NCBI RefSeq assembly: GCF_000974805.1
Contig: NZ_BBQZ01000001.1
Span: 427,929 to 491,928 of the forward strand
DNA: 64,000 nt
Origin: Demequina salsinemoris
Lineage (GTDB): Bacteria; Actinomycetota; Actinomycetes; Actinomycetales; Demequinaceae
Reading direction: 5' to 3'
This document shows positions 53,737 through 62,474 of the stretch, one piece after another. Positions within the stretch are counted from its first letter, which is position 1. Each line of letters begins with the position of its first letter. The notes beneath the pieces are model-generated. The model was not told the origin of the DNA. It did no database searches and saw only the letters and a list, made by a program, of their open reading frames with translations. The position numbers were made by a program, and so were the translations under genes.

Positions 53737-56700
53737 CGGTCGAGACCCACGCGATGCCCGGGATCGTGATCCCGCACCATCGCTCCGCGCTCGAACTCGC
53801 GCAGATCATCGACCCTGGCAGGACGCCCACCGGCGAGCAGCTCGCGATCATCGGTGCGGGGATCGAGCCGACGCTCGTGGTCGCGGGAGCCGGCTCCGGC
53901 AAGACCGAGACGCTGTCGATGCGCATCGTCTACCTGCTCGACCACGCGGACGAGCTGTTCGGGCGCCCGATCAGCCCGGACGAGATCCTGTGCCTCACCT
54001 TCACGCGCAAGGCCGCGGCGGAGATCGCCGAGCGCGCCGACGAGCGCATCTCCCGGGTGTGGGACAGGACCACGGGAGTGGACGGCTCCGAGCGGATCGT
54101 GAGAGATCCCGAGCGCCCTGCGCCGACCGTCGCGACCTACAACGCCTACGCCGCCGCGCTCGCGGCCGAGCACGGGCTGCGCGTCGGGGTGGACCCCGAC
54201 TCGACCGTGCTGACCGACGCCGCCCTGTGGCAGCTCGCGTCGCTGACCCTCGAGGAGTGGACGGTATCCCTCGACACCGACAACGCCGCGGGCACCGTGC
54301 GGTCGGCGCTTCCCCGGCTGTCGGCGCAGCTGCGCGAGCACGGCGTCTCCACCGCCAGGCTCCGGGCCTACCTCGACGAGATGAGCGTCGCCTTCGCCTC
54401 GCTGCCGAAGAAGGTCGGCGACGCGGCTCCTACAGCGATGACGAAGACGCTCGCGGGGCGGATCAAGGCGGTGCGCACGCTGCGCGCCATGGCGGACCTC
54501 GTCGACGACTTCCGCAGGCGCAAGCATGAGGGCGCTCTGCTGGACTTCTCGGATCAGGTCGCCACCGCGGTCGAGCTCGCGCAGATCCCCGCGGTGAGGG
54601 ACGCGGAGCGGGCCCGCTTCCGCGCGGTCCTGCTCGACGAGTTCCAGGACACCTCACCGGCGCAGCTCGACCTGTTCGTCAAGCTGTTCGGAAGAGACTT
54701 CCCGATGATGGCAGTCGGCGACCCGAACCAGGCGATCTACGGGTTCCGCGGCGCCTCGGCCGCCGCGCTCGAGGACTTCAAGCGGCTGCTCGACGCCCGC
54801 GACGCCTCGCTCACGGTGTCCTGGCGCAACGAGGCGAGCGTGCTCCACGCCGCGAACGCCTCGGTGGATCCGCTGCGCGAGGCGACGACCGTCGACGTCA
54901 AGCCGCTCATGTCCAAGGGAGAGCATCTCGGCATCCCCGAGCCGACGAGGCTCGCCCCCGGCGTGACGGCCCACATGGCCGAGACCCTTGAGGACGAGGC
55001 GACGAACGTCGTCGACTTCATCATCGCGCGCCGCGAGGAGCTCGGCCACGGACCCGACTCGACGGTCGAGGCGGCGGTGCTGTGCAGGCGACGCGCCACG
55101 ATCCCCGGCATCGTCGACGCGCTCACCGCGCGCGGCATCGACTACGAGGTCGTCGGGCTCGGGGGCCTCCTCGACACGCCCGACGTCGCCGACCTCGTCG
55201 CGCTGCTCGAGGCCGCCCACGACCCGTCTCGCGGCGACTCCCTCATGCGGCTGCTCACCTCCGAGCGCGTCAACCTCGGACCGCGTGACCTGATGGCGCT
55301 TCAGGACTGGGCCGAGCATCTCGCGGGCCCGAGGGCGACCCGCGAGGGCGGGGCGAGCATCGTCGACGCGCTCGCCCAGGAGCCACCGACGGACTTCGCG
55401 TTCGACGGTCGCGCCCTGACGCACGAGGCGCGCGACCGGCTGAGGTCCCTTCAGCGGACGATCGACCAGATCCGTCAGCACACCTACCTGCCGCTCACCG
55501 AGCTGATCGCGTTCACCGAGCGGGTGTGGGGACTCGACATCGAGGCGGACGTCGCGAGCCCCGACGGTCGCATCCGACGCAACGTCGACGCGTTCCTCGA
55601 CGCCGCGAGGAGCTTCGCACAGGGAGCGGAGCACGCCACGCTCGGCGCGTTCCTGCACTGGCTCGACGCCGCGCGGAGCGAGGAGAGAGGCCTCGACGCG
55701 CCCGTGAAGGACCCCGAGCCCGGAGCGGTGCAGATCCTCACCGTGCACGCCGCGAAGGGTCTCGAGTGGGACGTCGTCGCGGTCCCCGGAGCGGTCGAGG
55801 ACGCCTTCCCGTCCGTCACCCGCTCGAAGGGCGCGTGGCTCTCGGGCGACCCCGAGGTTCCGTGGGAGCTGCGCATGGACGCGCGGTCGCTGCCGGTCTG
55901 GGGATGGCGAGACGCCCAGGACCACGCGAGCCTCGCCGAATCGATCGACGAGTTCCGCGAGGCAGCGGGCGACCACGCGGTCGACGAGGAGCGGCGGCTG
56001 TTCTACGTGGCGCTCACCCGCGCCCGCAGCCACGTGCTCGTCTCGGGTTCCTGGTACACGGAGGGCAAGAAGCCACGCAGCCCCTCGCAGTTCATCGATG
56101 AGCTCTGCGAGGCGGGCATCGTCAGCGACGCCGGCTGGGCGTCGAGGCCCGAGGCGGACCAGGAGCCTCCCGCGCCGCGAGTCGAGGAGGGTGTGTGGCC
56201 CCGTCCCGAGACCGAGCCGCAGCGTCGGCGTCGCGCGCTCGCCCGACGGGTCGCGGCGGTGGAGCCCGGCTCGACGCCCGCCGGCGTCGAGCTTCCGCTG
56301 GCCGCCGAGATCGCCGCGATGCTCGCCGAGGGGCGGGCGAGGCACGGAGGCGCCGACGAGCTCGCGATGCCTTCGCATCTGTCGACCTCGGCGCTCGTCG
56401 CGATGCGCCGCGACCGGGACCAGTTCGCGCGACAGCTGCGCCGACCCGTCCCGCAGGAGCCGACCCTCGCGGCTCATCGCGGCTCCGCGCTCCACGCGTG
56501 GATCGAGTCGCGCTATGGCCAGACCGCGCTGTTCGGTGAGGACGATCTCGGGCCCGACGAGCAGCACGCGGTGGACCTCGACGAGCTCAAGGCCACCTTC
56601 GAGGCGTCCGAGTGGGCCAAGCGGGTGCCGACCGACATCGAGGTGGACGTGGAGCTGCCCGTCGGAGGCGTATCGGTGCGCTCGCGCATCGACGCTGTCT

Positions 56701-56966
56701 TCCCCGCAGGAGGAGGGCTCGAGCGCGTCACGGTCGTGGACTGGAAGTCCGGCCGGCCACCTCGAGACGACGACGAGCGCGCCGCTCGCGAGGTGCAGCT
56801 GGCGATGTACCGGCTCGCGTGGTCCGAGCGCACGGGACTGCCGCTCGAGGAGGTGGACGCGGCCTTCTACTACGTGGCGGCGGACGCGACGGTGAGGCCT
56901 GAGCGACTGCTGGACAGGGGGGAGATCGAGGACCTCATCCGAGGTGATGCCGGCGCGACGGCCTAG
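53733..56966 (+). CDS. adnB: AdnB subunit of the AdnAB helicase-nuclease
   Basis: A 1077-residue motor-nuclease. The helicase motifs are complete: AGAGSGKTETL (Lys57), TFTRKAAAEIAERA, LLDEFQDTSP (Asp302), GDPNQAIYGFRGA, VHAAKGLEWDVVAVPG and RLFYVALTRAR. The nuclease domain has HRGSALHAWIE, RIDAVF (Asp987), VVDWKSGRP (Asp1003, Lys1005) and QLAMYRLAW. It lacks the four-cysteine cluster, as expected for AdnB. The GTG overlaps the adnA stop (GTGA). Its stop overlaps the convergent phosphotransferase-like gene in CTAG. Confidence 0.93.
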   Translation: MTVETHAMPGIVIPHHRSALELAQIIDPGRTPTGEQLAIIGAGIEPTLVVAGAGSGKTETLSMRIVYLLDHADELFGRPISPDEILCLTFTRKAAAEIAERADERISRVWDRTTGVDGSERIVRDPERPAPTVATYNAYAAALAAEHGLRVGVDPDSTVLTDAALWQLASLTLEEWTVSLDTDNAAGTVRSALPRLSAQLREHGVSTARLRAYLDEMSVAFASLPKKVGDAAPTAMTKTLAGRIKAVRTLRAMADLVDDFRRRKHEGALLDFSDQVATAVELAQIPAVRDAERARFRAVLLDEFQDTSPAQLDLFVKLFGRDFPMMAVGDPNQAIYGFRGASAAALEDFKRLLDARDASLTVSWRNEASVLHAANASVDPLREATTVDVKPLMSKGEHLGIPEPTRLAPGVTAHMAETLEDEATNVVDFIIARREELGHGPDSTVEAAVLCRRRATIPGIVDALTARGIDYEVVGLGGLLDTPDVADLVALLEAAHDPSRGDSLMRLLTSERVNLGPRDLMALQDWAEHLAGPRATREGGASIVDALAQEPPTDFAFDGRALTHEARDRLRSLQRTIDQIRQHTYLPLTELIAFTERVWGLDIEADVASPDGRIRRNVDAFLDAARSFAQGAEHATLGAFLHWLDAARSEERGLDAPVKDPEPGAVQILTVHAAKGLEWDVVAVPGAVEDAFPSVTRSKGAWLSGDPEVPWELRMDARSLPVWGWRDAQDHASLAESIDEFREAAGDHAVDEERRLFYVALTRARSHVLVSGSWYTEGKKPRSPSQFIDELCEAGIVSDAGWASRPEADQEPPAPRVEEGVWPRPETEPQRRRRALARRVAAVEPGSTPAGVELPLAAEIAAMLAEGRARHGGADELAMPSHLSTSALVAMRRDRDQFARQLRRPVPQEPTLAAHRGSALHAWIESRYGQTALFGEDDLGPDEQHAVDLDELKATFEASEWAKRVPTDIEVDVELPVGGVSVRSRIDAVFPAGGGLERVTVVDWKSGRPPRDDDERAAREVQLAMYRLAWSERTGLPLEEVDAAFYYVAADATVRPERLLDRGEIEDLIRGDAGATA

Positions 56967-57931
56967 GCAGCGGGCTCGGGGTCCCCGCCCTCGGGCTCGG
57001 CCTCGACGTCGCTCTCCTCGAACAGGAGCGCCTCAAGATCGGCGAGCATGCCCTTGCCGTCGGCGATGATCGCGTCGTCCTCGGTGCGCACCCCGTACAT
57101 GAGCCAGCGCAGCAGCGCCATCTCGGAGGACAGCCGCGCGCGGTCGAGCAGGTGCGGGTCGCGTGTCTCGCGGCGGGCCATGCCGTAGGCCTCGACGACC
57201 GAGTCGAGCACATCTTCGGGGGCCGACGCGACGAGCCAGGCCAGGTCGTCGGCCGGGTCCGCGACGCGCGCATCCATCCAATCCACGATGCCCGAGATCA
57301 GCTCCTCGCGGACGAGCAGCTGGTGCTCTCCCATGTCACCGTGGACCACCGTCGGCTCGAAGCGCCACCACGAGACGTTCTCGAGCTGCCTCTCCCAGCG
57401 ATCCGCGAGGCGCGGGGGGACGAATCCCGTCTGCACGCCCGCGTCCAGCTCGGCGAGACGACGCTCGCGGTGCTCCTCGGCCGAGTACGAGGCAAGACCC
57501 AGGTCCTCGACCAGCTGCGGCGGCAGCTCATGCACCGACGCGAGAGCCTTGCCGATCGACGCGGCGAGGCCCGGTCCGCCGACGACCTCGGCGAGCACGA
57601 GCGGCGCCCCTGGCGCCTCCTTGTAGACGATCGCGCGGCCCTCGCCGTCCGACAGCGTCGCGGCTCCTGCGGGGATCGGCACCGCGAAGGTCACGAGCCC
57701 CGCGTCCTTCGCACGCGCGAGCGCCTGCAGCAGGCCGCGCTCCGCCTCGAGCGCCGCGCCGGCGGCCGCCCGTCTCGGGGCGCGCACCAGCCACCGGCGA
57801 CCGGTGGCGTCCTTGACGACGACCACATCGAAGTCGGCGTCGGAGTGCGGCGAGCGGAGGACGTCGTAGACGTCCAGCCCTGGCACCGCTACCGACGCCA
57901 GCGCCGCAAGGGCGAGCGGTGAACGAGGCAC
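56963..57931 (-). CDS. Aminoglycoside-phosphotransferase-like kinase
   Basis: A 322-residue APH-fold protein: RRWLVRAPRR (ATP lysine region replaced by Arg-rich WLVRAP), the catalytic VVHGDMGEHQLLV and metal-binding GIVDWMDARVADPADDLAWL. It is closest in look to macrolide 2'-phosphotransferase-type proteins, but the conserved adnAB-APH-nudC order in actinobacteria suggests a housekeeping kinase, not resistance. The GTG start has TAATGT 6 nt upstream. The tail is acidic. Confidence 0.85.
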   Translation of the reverse strand: MPRSPLALAALASVAVPGLDVYDVLRSPHSDADFDVVVVKDATGRRWLVRAPRRAAAGAALEAERGLLQALARAKDAGLVTFAVPIPAGAATLSDGEGRAIVYKEAPGAPLVLAEVVGGPGLAASIGKALASVHELPPQLVEDLGLASYSAEEHRERRLAELDAGVQTGFVPPRLADRWERQLENVSWWRFEPTVVHGDMGEHQLLVREELISGIVDWMDARVADPADDLAWLVASAPEDVLDSVVEAYGMARRETRDPHLLDRARLSSEMALLRWLMYGVRTEDDAIIADGKGMLADLEALLFEESDVEAEPEGGDPEPAA

Positions 57932-58012
57932 GCCCTCACATTAGGACGAACCAGGCATCATCGCCATGGACCACGCCGGGGGACCGGTGTGGTGCGGGAG
58001 TACGGTGGAGCC

Positions 58013-58936
58013 GTGAGCGACCCGTGGACCAGGCCTGACCCCCTCCTCATCGATCGTGCGACCGAGCGTCGCGACTCCTTCGATCCCGGGGGAGCGACCG
58101 CGATCGTCGTGACGGGGGGCCGGCTTCTGACCTCTGCGGCTCGGCTCGTCGAGCTTCTTCCGGGCGAGCACCCGGAGGCGGCGCTCACCCTGTACTTGGG
58201 ACATGAGGCGGGACGCGACCTGGTTGCGATCGTGCCCGCCGACCCCTCCTTCGCCGACGGCTATGACGGCATCGGCGGCGAGCGGCTCGTCGGCCTGCGG
58301 GACCTGTTGAAGCCGTTCGCCGAGCGTGGCGCTGAGGGCGTGCGGGACCGCGAGCTCGGGGCGACGGCCGTCGCGCTCGAGCAGTGGCACGCGGCCCACG
58401 GCCACTGCGCCCGGTGCGGCGCTGCCACCGAGTCGATCAAGGGCGGATGGGTGCGGCGGTGCCCCGCCGACGACCGCGAGCACTACCCGCGCGTCGACCC
58501 CGCCGTCATCGTGGCGATCACCGATCCCGACGACCGCCTCCTGCTCGCGCACGCCGCGCACTGGGGCCCGCAGCGGTTCTCGATCCTCGCGGGCTACGTG
58601 GAGCCGGGGGAGACCTTCGAGCAGGCGGTCCACCGCGAGGTGTGGGAGGAGGTGCAGGTGCGTCTCACGGACGTCGCCTACGCCGGGTCGCAGCCGTGGC
58701 CGTTCCCCGCCTCGGTGATGGTCGGCTTCACAGCGCGCACGGACGCGACGAGCGCGACCGTCGACGGCGTCGAGATCACCGAGGCGCGGTTCGTCTCCCG
58801 CGAGGAGGTCGTCGCGCTGGTCGCCGACGGCGAGGTCGTGCTCGCCCCGCACGGTTCGATCGCCCGCCGGCTGATCGAGGCCTGGCACGGCGGCCCGATC
58901 CAGGACCGGGTGCCCGACGACAAGATCGACGTCTGA
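58013..58936 (+). CDS. nudC: NAD+ diphosphatase / RNA decapping Nudix hydrolase
   Basis: A 307-residue NudC protein that cleaves NAD(H) and removes NAD caps from RNA. It has an N-terminal NUDIX-like domain, a zinc ribbon (HCARCGA...RRCPADDREHYPR; the fourth cysteine is replaced, as I recall for actinobacterial NudC), the Nudix box GYVEPGETFEQAVHREVWEE and the NAD-specific SQPWPFP. The GTG has TACGGT 6 nt upstream; leaderless. Confidence 0.95.
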   Translation: MSDPWTRPDPLLIDRATERRDSFDPGGATAIVVTGGRLLTSAARLVELLPGEHPEAALTLYLGHEAGRDLVAIVPADPSFADGYDGIGGERLVGLRDLLKPFAERGAEGVRDRELGATAVALEQWHAAHGHCARCGAATESIKGGWVRRCPADDREHYPRVDPAVIVAITDPDDRLLLAHAAHWGPQRFSILAGYVEPGETFEQAVHREVWEEVQVRLTDVAYAGSQPWPFPASVMVGFTARTDATSATVDGVEITEARFVSREEVVALVADGEVVLAPHGSIARRLIEAWHGGPIQDRVPDDKIDV

Positions 58937-59083
58937 GCATCGCGCCCGGGAATCGGCCTGGGCGTCGCCCCGGGCGACCGTACGCGACCGCCGTCGTCCC
59001 CGTGGCCGGGCCCGCCCCGCATCGTCCCCAGCCGTGCCTCGGAAGCGTCGGCGCTGTCAGCCCCGGCTGACACAATGCCTGTG

Positions 59084-61066
59084 ATGTCATCCGATCAGAT
59101 CCTCGAAGCGCTCGACCCGGAGCAGCGCGAGGTCGCCACCGCCCTCCACGGGCCCGTGTGCGTCCTCGCGGGCGCGGGCACGGGCAAGACTCGCGCCATC
59201 ACGCACCGCATCGCCTACGGCGTGCGGGTGTCGGCGTACAACCCGCAGTCGGTGCTCGCCGTGACGTTCACGGCCCGCGCCGCGGGGGAGATGCGCCAGC
59301 GGCTGCGCGCGCTTGGCGCGGGCGGAGTGCAGGCCCGCACGTTCCACGCGGCGGCGCTGCGTCAGCTGAGCTACTTCTGGCCGCAGGCGGTCGGGGGCCA
59401 GATCCCGCAGCTCGTGGAGCACAAGGCGCCGTTGATCGGCCGCGCAGCGCGCCAGGTCGGGCTGAGCCTCGATCGCCTTGCGGTGCGCGACCTGGCGAGC
59501 GAGATCGAGTGGGCCAAGGTGTCGCTCGTGGCCGCCGAGGACTACGTGCGCGTCGCGGCCGACCAGGGGCGGCCGGCTCCTGCGGGGCTCGACCGCCTCC
59601 AGGTGGTCGACGCGATGCGCGCCTACGAGGAGGCGAAGACCGAGGCCGTGGTCCTCGACTTCGAGGACATCCTGCTCCTGCTCGCCGACATCATCGGCCG
59701 TCATCCCGAGGTGGGCGACACGATCCGCAGGCAGTACCGGCACTTCGTCGTCGACGAGTACCAGGACGTCTCGCCCCTCCAGCAGTTCCTCCTCGACCAG
59801 TGGCTCGGCGGGCGCGAGGACCTGTGCGTGGTCGGCGACCCGGCGCAGACCATCTACTCCTTCGCGGGCGCGACCCCGCGCCACCTGCTCGAGTTCGCGC
59901 GCCGCTACCCGGCCGCCCAGACGGTCAAGCTCGTGCGCGACTATCGCTCGACGCCGCAGGTGGTGAACCTCGCCAACGGGCTGATGGCCAGGCGCGGCGC
60001 GGCGGGGATGGGCGTCGAGCTCGTCGCCCAGCGGCCGTCCGGTCCCGCGGTCGGCTTCAAGGCCTACCCGGACGATGCGGCGGAGGCGGCCGGCGTCGCG
60101 GACGCCGCGCAGGCGCTCATCGCCTCGGGCGTGGCGGCGAGCGAGATCGCGATCCTGTACCGGATCAACAGCCAGTCCGAGCTGCTCGAGGAGGCGCTCG
60201 CGGAGCGCGGCATCGGCTACCTCGTGCGCGGCGGCCAGCGGTTCTTCGACCGCGATGAGGTGAAGCGGGCGATGGTGCTGCTGCGTGCGGCGGCCGTGGC
60301 GCCGGACGATGCGCCGCTCGGCGAGCAGGTGCGGTCCGCGCTGTCGGACATCGGCTGGGCGGAGAAGCCTCCGGCCGAGCGCGGCGCCGTGCGTGAGCGG
60401 TGGGACAACCTGCAGGCGCTCGTGCAGCTCGCGGATGACCTGGACTCGGACGCCGGCGGTCAGATGACGATGCGCGAGCTCGTCGAGCACCTCGTGGAGC
60501 GCGCGCAGGCGCAGCATGCGCCGTCGGTCGAGGGTGTGACGCTCACGACCGTCCACGCCGCGAAGGGCCTCGAGTGGGACGCGGTGTTCCTGGTCGGCTG
60601 CTCGGAGGGGCTGATGCCGATCTCCATGGCGGAGACGGATGAGGCGATCGAGGAGGAGCGCCGGCTGCTGTACGTCGCGATCACCCGCGCGCGCGAGCAC
60701 CTGGCGCTGTCGTTCGCCCGCGCGCGTCGTGAGGGCGGCAAGGCGACGCGCAAGCGCACGCGGTTCCTCGAGAAGTGGTGGCCCGACGCGGCCCCGGCGC
60801 GCGCGCCTCGCCGTTCCAACAAGGCCGAGCTCGCGGAGCTCGACGTGGACCAGCTGCGCCTGTTCGACGCGCTCAAGCAGTGGCGGTACGCGATCGCCCA
60901 GGAGACGGGCAAGCCGGCGTTCACGGTGCTCGTGGACGCGTCGCTGGTGCAGATCGCGCGCGACCGGCCCGGCACGCGCGGCGACCTCGCCAAGGTGAAC
61001 GGCGTCGGCGCGTCGAAGCTCGAGAAGTACGGTCTCGACATCCTCGGGATCGTCGCCGAGCACTGA
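59084..61066 (+). CDS. uvrD2: UvrD2-type DNA helicase with HRDC domain
   Basis: A 660-residue SF1A helicase. Motifs: LAGAGTGKTR (Lys35), TFTARAAGEMRQRL, VVDEYQDVSPLQ (from Asp224), GDPAQTIYSFAGA, VHAAKGLEWDAVF and RLLYVAITRAREHL. A C-terminal HRDC domain follows (QLRLFDALKQWRYAIAQE, VNGVGASKLEKYG). The tetracysteine seen between motor and HRDC in mycobacterial UvrD2 is not present. I chose the ATG at 59084 (CACAAT 7 nt upstream, MSSDQ start) over the ATG at 59075. Confidence 0.93.
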   Translation: MSSDQILEALDPEQREVATALHGPVCVLAGAGTGKTRAITHRIAYGVRVSAYNPQSVLAVTFTARAAGEMRQRLRALGAGGVQARTFHAAALRQLSYFWPQAVGGQIPQLVEHKAPLIGRAARQVGLSLDRLAVRDLASEIEWAKVSLVAAEDYVRVAADQGRPAPAGLDRLQVVDAMRAYEEAKTEAVVLDFEDILLLLADIIGRHPEVGDTIRRQYRHFVVDEYQDVSPLQQFLLDQWLGGREDLCVVGDPAQTIYSFAGATPRHLLEFARRYPAAQTVKLVRDYRSTPQVVNLANGLMARRGAAGMGVELVAQRPSGPAVGFKAYPDDAAEAAGVADAAQALIASGVAASEIAILYRINSQSELLEEALAERGIGYLVRGGQRFFDRDEVKRAMVLLRAAAVAPDDAPLGEQVRSALSDIGWAEKPPAERGAVRERWDNLQALVQLADDLDSDAGGQMTMRELVEHLVERAQAQHAPSVEGVTLTTVHAAKGLEWDAVFLVGCSEGLMPISMAETDEAIEEERRLLYVAITRAREHLALSFARARREGGKATRKRTRFLEKWWPDAAPARAPRRSNKAELAELDVDQLRLFDALKQWRYAIAQETGKPAFTVLVDASLVQIARDRPGTRGDLAKVNGVGASKLEKYGLDILGIVAEH

Positions 61067-61087
61067 GGCACACGCGGGTCTCCGACG

Positions 61088-61933
61088 TCAGCCTGCAGCG
61101 CCGCACCCGCAGTCCGCCCGAGGCGAGACGGGCGCGGGACGGGGCGCCCCTCCCAGGACGATGCGCCACGCCTCGTTGGACGGCGCGCCGCCGCGCAGGG
61201 CCCGGATGACGAGACGCGATGCAGCGGCCACGATGTCGGGCACGATCTCCGGTAGCGGACGAGGGCGGCGCCCCGACAGCTGGTCGAGCAGCAGCGGCCA
61301 GTCCGGGTCCACAGCGGTCCGCTCGAGGGCGAGGCAGCGTCCGCACGCGGTCGCCCCAGGCACGACGAGGGGCCCGACGGTCGCGCCCGCCTCATCGACC
61401 GCGATGAGCAGATGCGGGGTCCCGTCGTGCTCCCATGCGGCGGTCGCGTGGCGCGCCGCCCCGCCCAGCGAGATGAGCACCGTCAGCGTCGGGTCCGACG
61501 CGTCGACGACGCTCGCGCGCGGCAGTCGTTCCCTCACGGACCATGCGGCCCCACCCGCGCACGTCGAGACCAGCGCGCGCCGGGGGTACAGGCCCGGCTC
61601 GTCGTGCGCGGGGCGCCGGTCGGAGAACGCGACCGTGATCCCACACGCGGCGAGCGCGGAGCCGAGCTCGAGGCCGATCCTGCCCGCGCCGTGGATCGCC
61701 ACGACGCCCGCGGGCGGCTCCTCCTCCTCGACGAGCAGCCCTGCCTCGGCTAGCCGCGCGCCCGCGTCGCCGAGCAGGGCGCACTCGTCCGCGCCGATCG
61801 GGGTGCTCTCCGCTGCGATGACGACGGGCCGCTCGGTCTCGCTCAGCGCGGCGAGCCGGACGGGCACGGACGTACCGACCTGGGTGGTGCCGTCCGGGCG
61901 GGCCAGCACCGGGGCGCAGGGGGCGAGTCTCAT
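61088..61933 (-). CDS. ThiF/E1-like protein
   Basis: A 281-residue protein with a Rossmann motif (IHGAGRIGLELGSALAACG), a CxxC followed by DxDW (TACGRCLALERTAVDPDW) and a cysteine-rich end (DCGCGAAG). This is the actinobacterial ThiF-like (cyclodehydratase-type E1) family commonly located after uvrD2. The typical adenylylating Arg-finger and Asp are not obvious, so activity is uncertain. The ATG has GAGCAT 6 nt upstream. It is convergent with uvrD2. Confidence 0.75.
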   Translation of the reverse strand: MRLAPCAPVLARPDGTTQVGTSVPVRLAALSETERPVVIAAESTPIGADECALLGDAGARLAEAGLLVEEEEPPAGVVAIHGAGRIGLELGSALAACGITVAFSDRRPAHDEPGLYPRRALVSTCAGGAAWSVRERLPRASVVDASDPTLTVLISLGGAARHATAAWEHDGTPHLLIAVDEAGATVGPLVVPGATACGRCLALERTAVDPDWPLLLDQLSGRRPRPLPEIVPDIVAAASRLVIRALRGGAPSNEAWRIVLGGAPRPAPVSPRADCGCGAAG

Positions 61934-62084
61934 GCGGCGATGCTCGCACCTGGCGCGGGCGCGAGGACGTTGTCCACAGGCGCCGCGGTGGCCACAGCGT
62001 CGTCCACAGCCCCGACGTCCCTCGGCCACTGCATCGTTCCTGGACCCACGCATAGTCGTGGAAGGCGAACGTCCCCGAACGCGA

Positions 62085-62120
62085 AGAAGCGGGCCGCCCC
62101 GTGAGGGACGGCCCGCTTCT
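62085..62120 (-). terminator. Terminator after the DUF5679 gene
   Basis: A perfect 12-bp stem (62085-62096 AGAAGCGGGCCG with 62109-62120) lies 19 bp past the DUF5679 stop. Confidence 0.85.
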
Positions 62121-62138
62121 GTCAGCTTCGGTGGGCGC

Positions 62139-62297
62139 TTACGCCTTGCCGAGGATGCGGTTCAGCTTGGTGCCGCAGACGGGGCAGACGCCCTTCGCCA
62201 TGCGACGGTCGTTCGAGACGACGACGTCGCCCTCAGCCTCGCGCTTCTCCTTGCACTTGACGCAGTAGAACTCGCCCTGCCACTTCTCGTCGGCCAT
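62139..62297 (-). CDS. DUF5679 zinc-ribbon protein
   Basis: A 52-residue protein with two CxxC knuckles (FYCVKCKEKR and GVCPVCGTKL), typical of a zinc ribbon. DUF5679 is conserved beside uvrD2/thiF in actinobacteria; function unknown. The ATG at 62297 follows GAGGAGGGA. A -10-like TACGCT (62368-62373) gives a leader of about 65 nt. Confidence 0.9.
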   Translation of the reverse strand: MADEKWQGEFYCVKCKEKREAEGDVVVSNDRRMAKGVCPVCGTKLNRILGKA

Positions 62298-62474
62298 GAG
62301 TCCCTCCTCATTCGTAAGGCGCGGCCGGTGGCCGCGCATCGATCGGTCTGCTGGACCTTCGCCCCCCAGCGTAGACGCGAGGTGCGGCGAAAGGTCGTCA
62401 TCTCAGCACGCCGTGTCGCGGCGCGTCGAGCGGACCGCTAGAGCCTAAGGCACGCCTGCGGCCGTGCGCGACCG

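Noticed and set aside
56963-57931. Antibiotic-resistance kinase
   Set aside because: The catalytic motifs fit the APH fold, but the conserved position between adnAB and nudC suggests a housekeeping role; resistance cannot be claimed from sequence.
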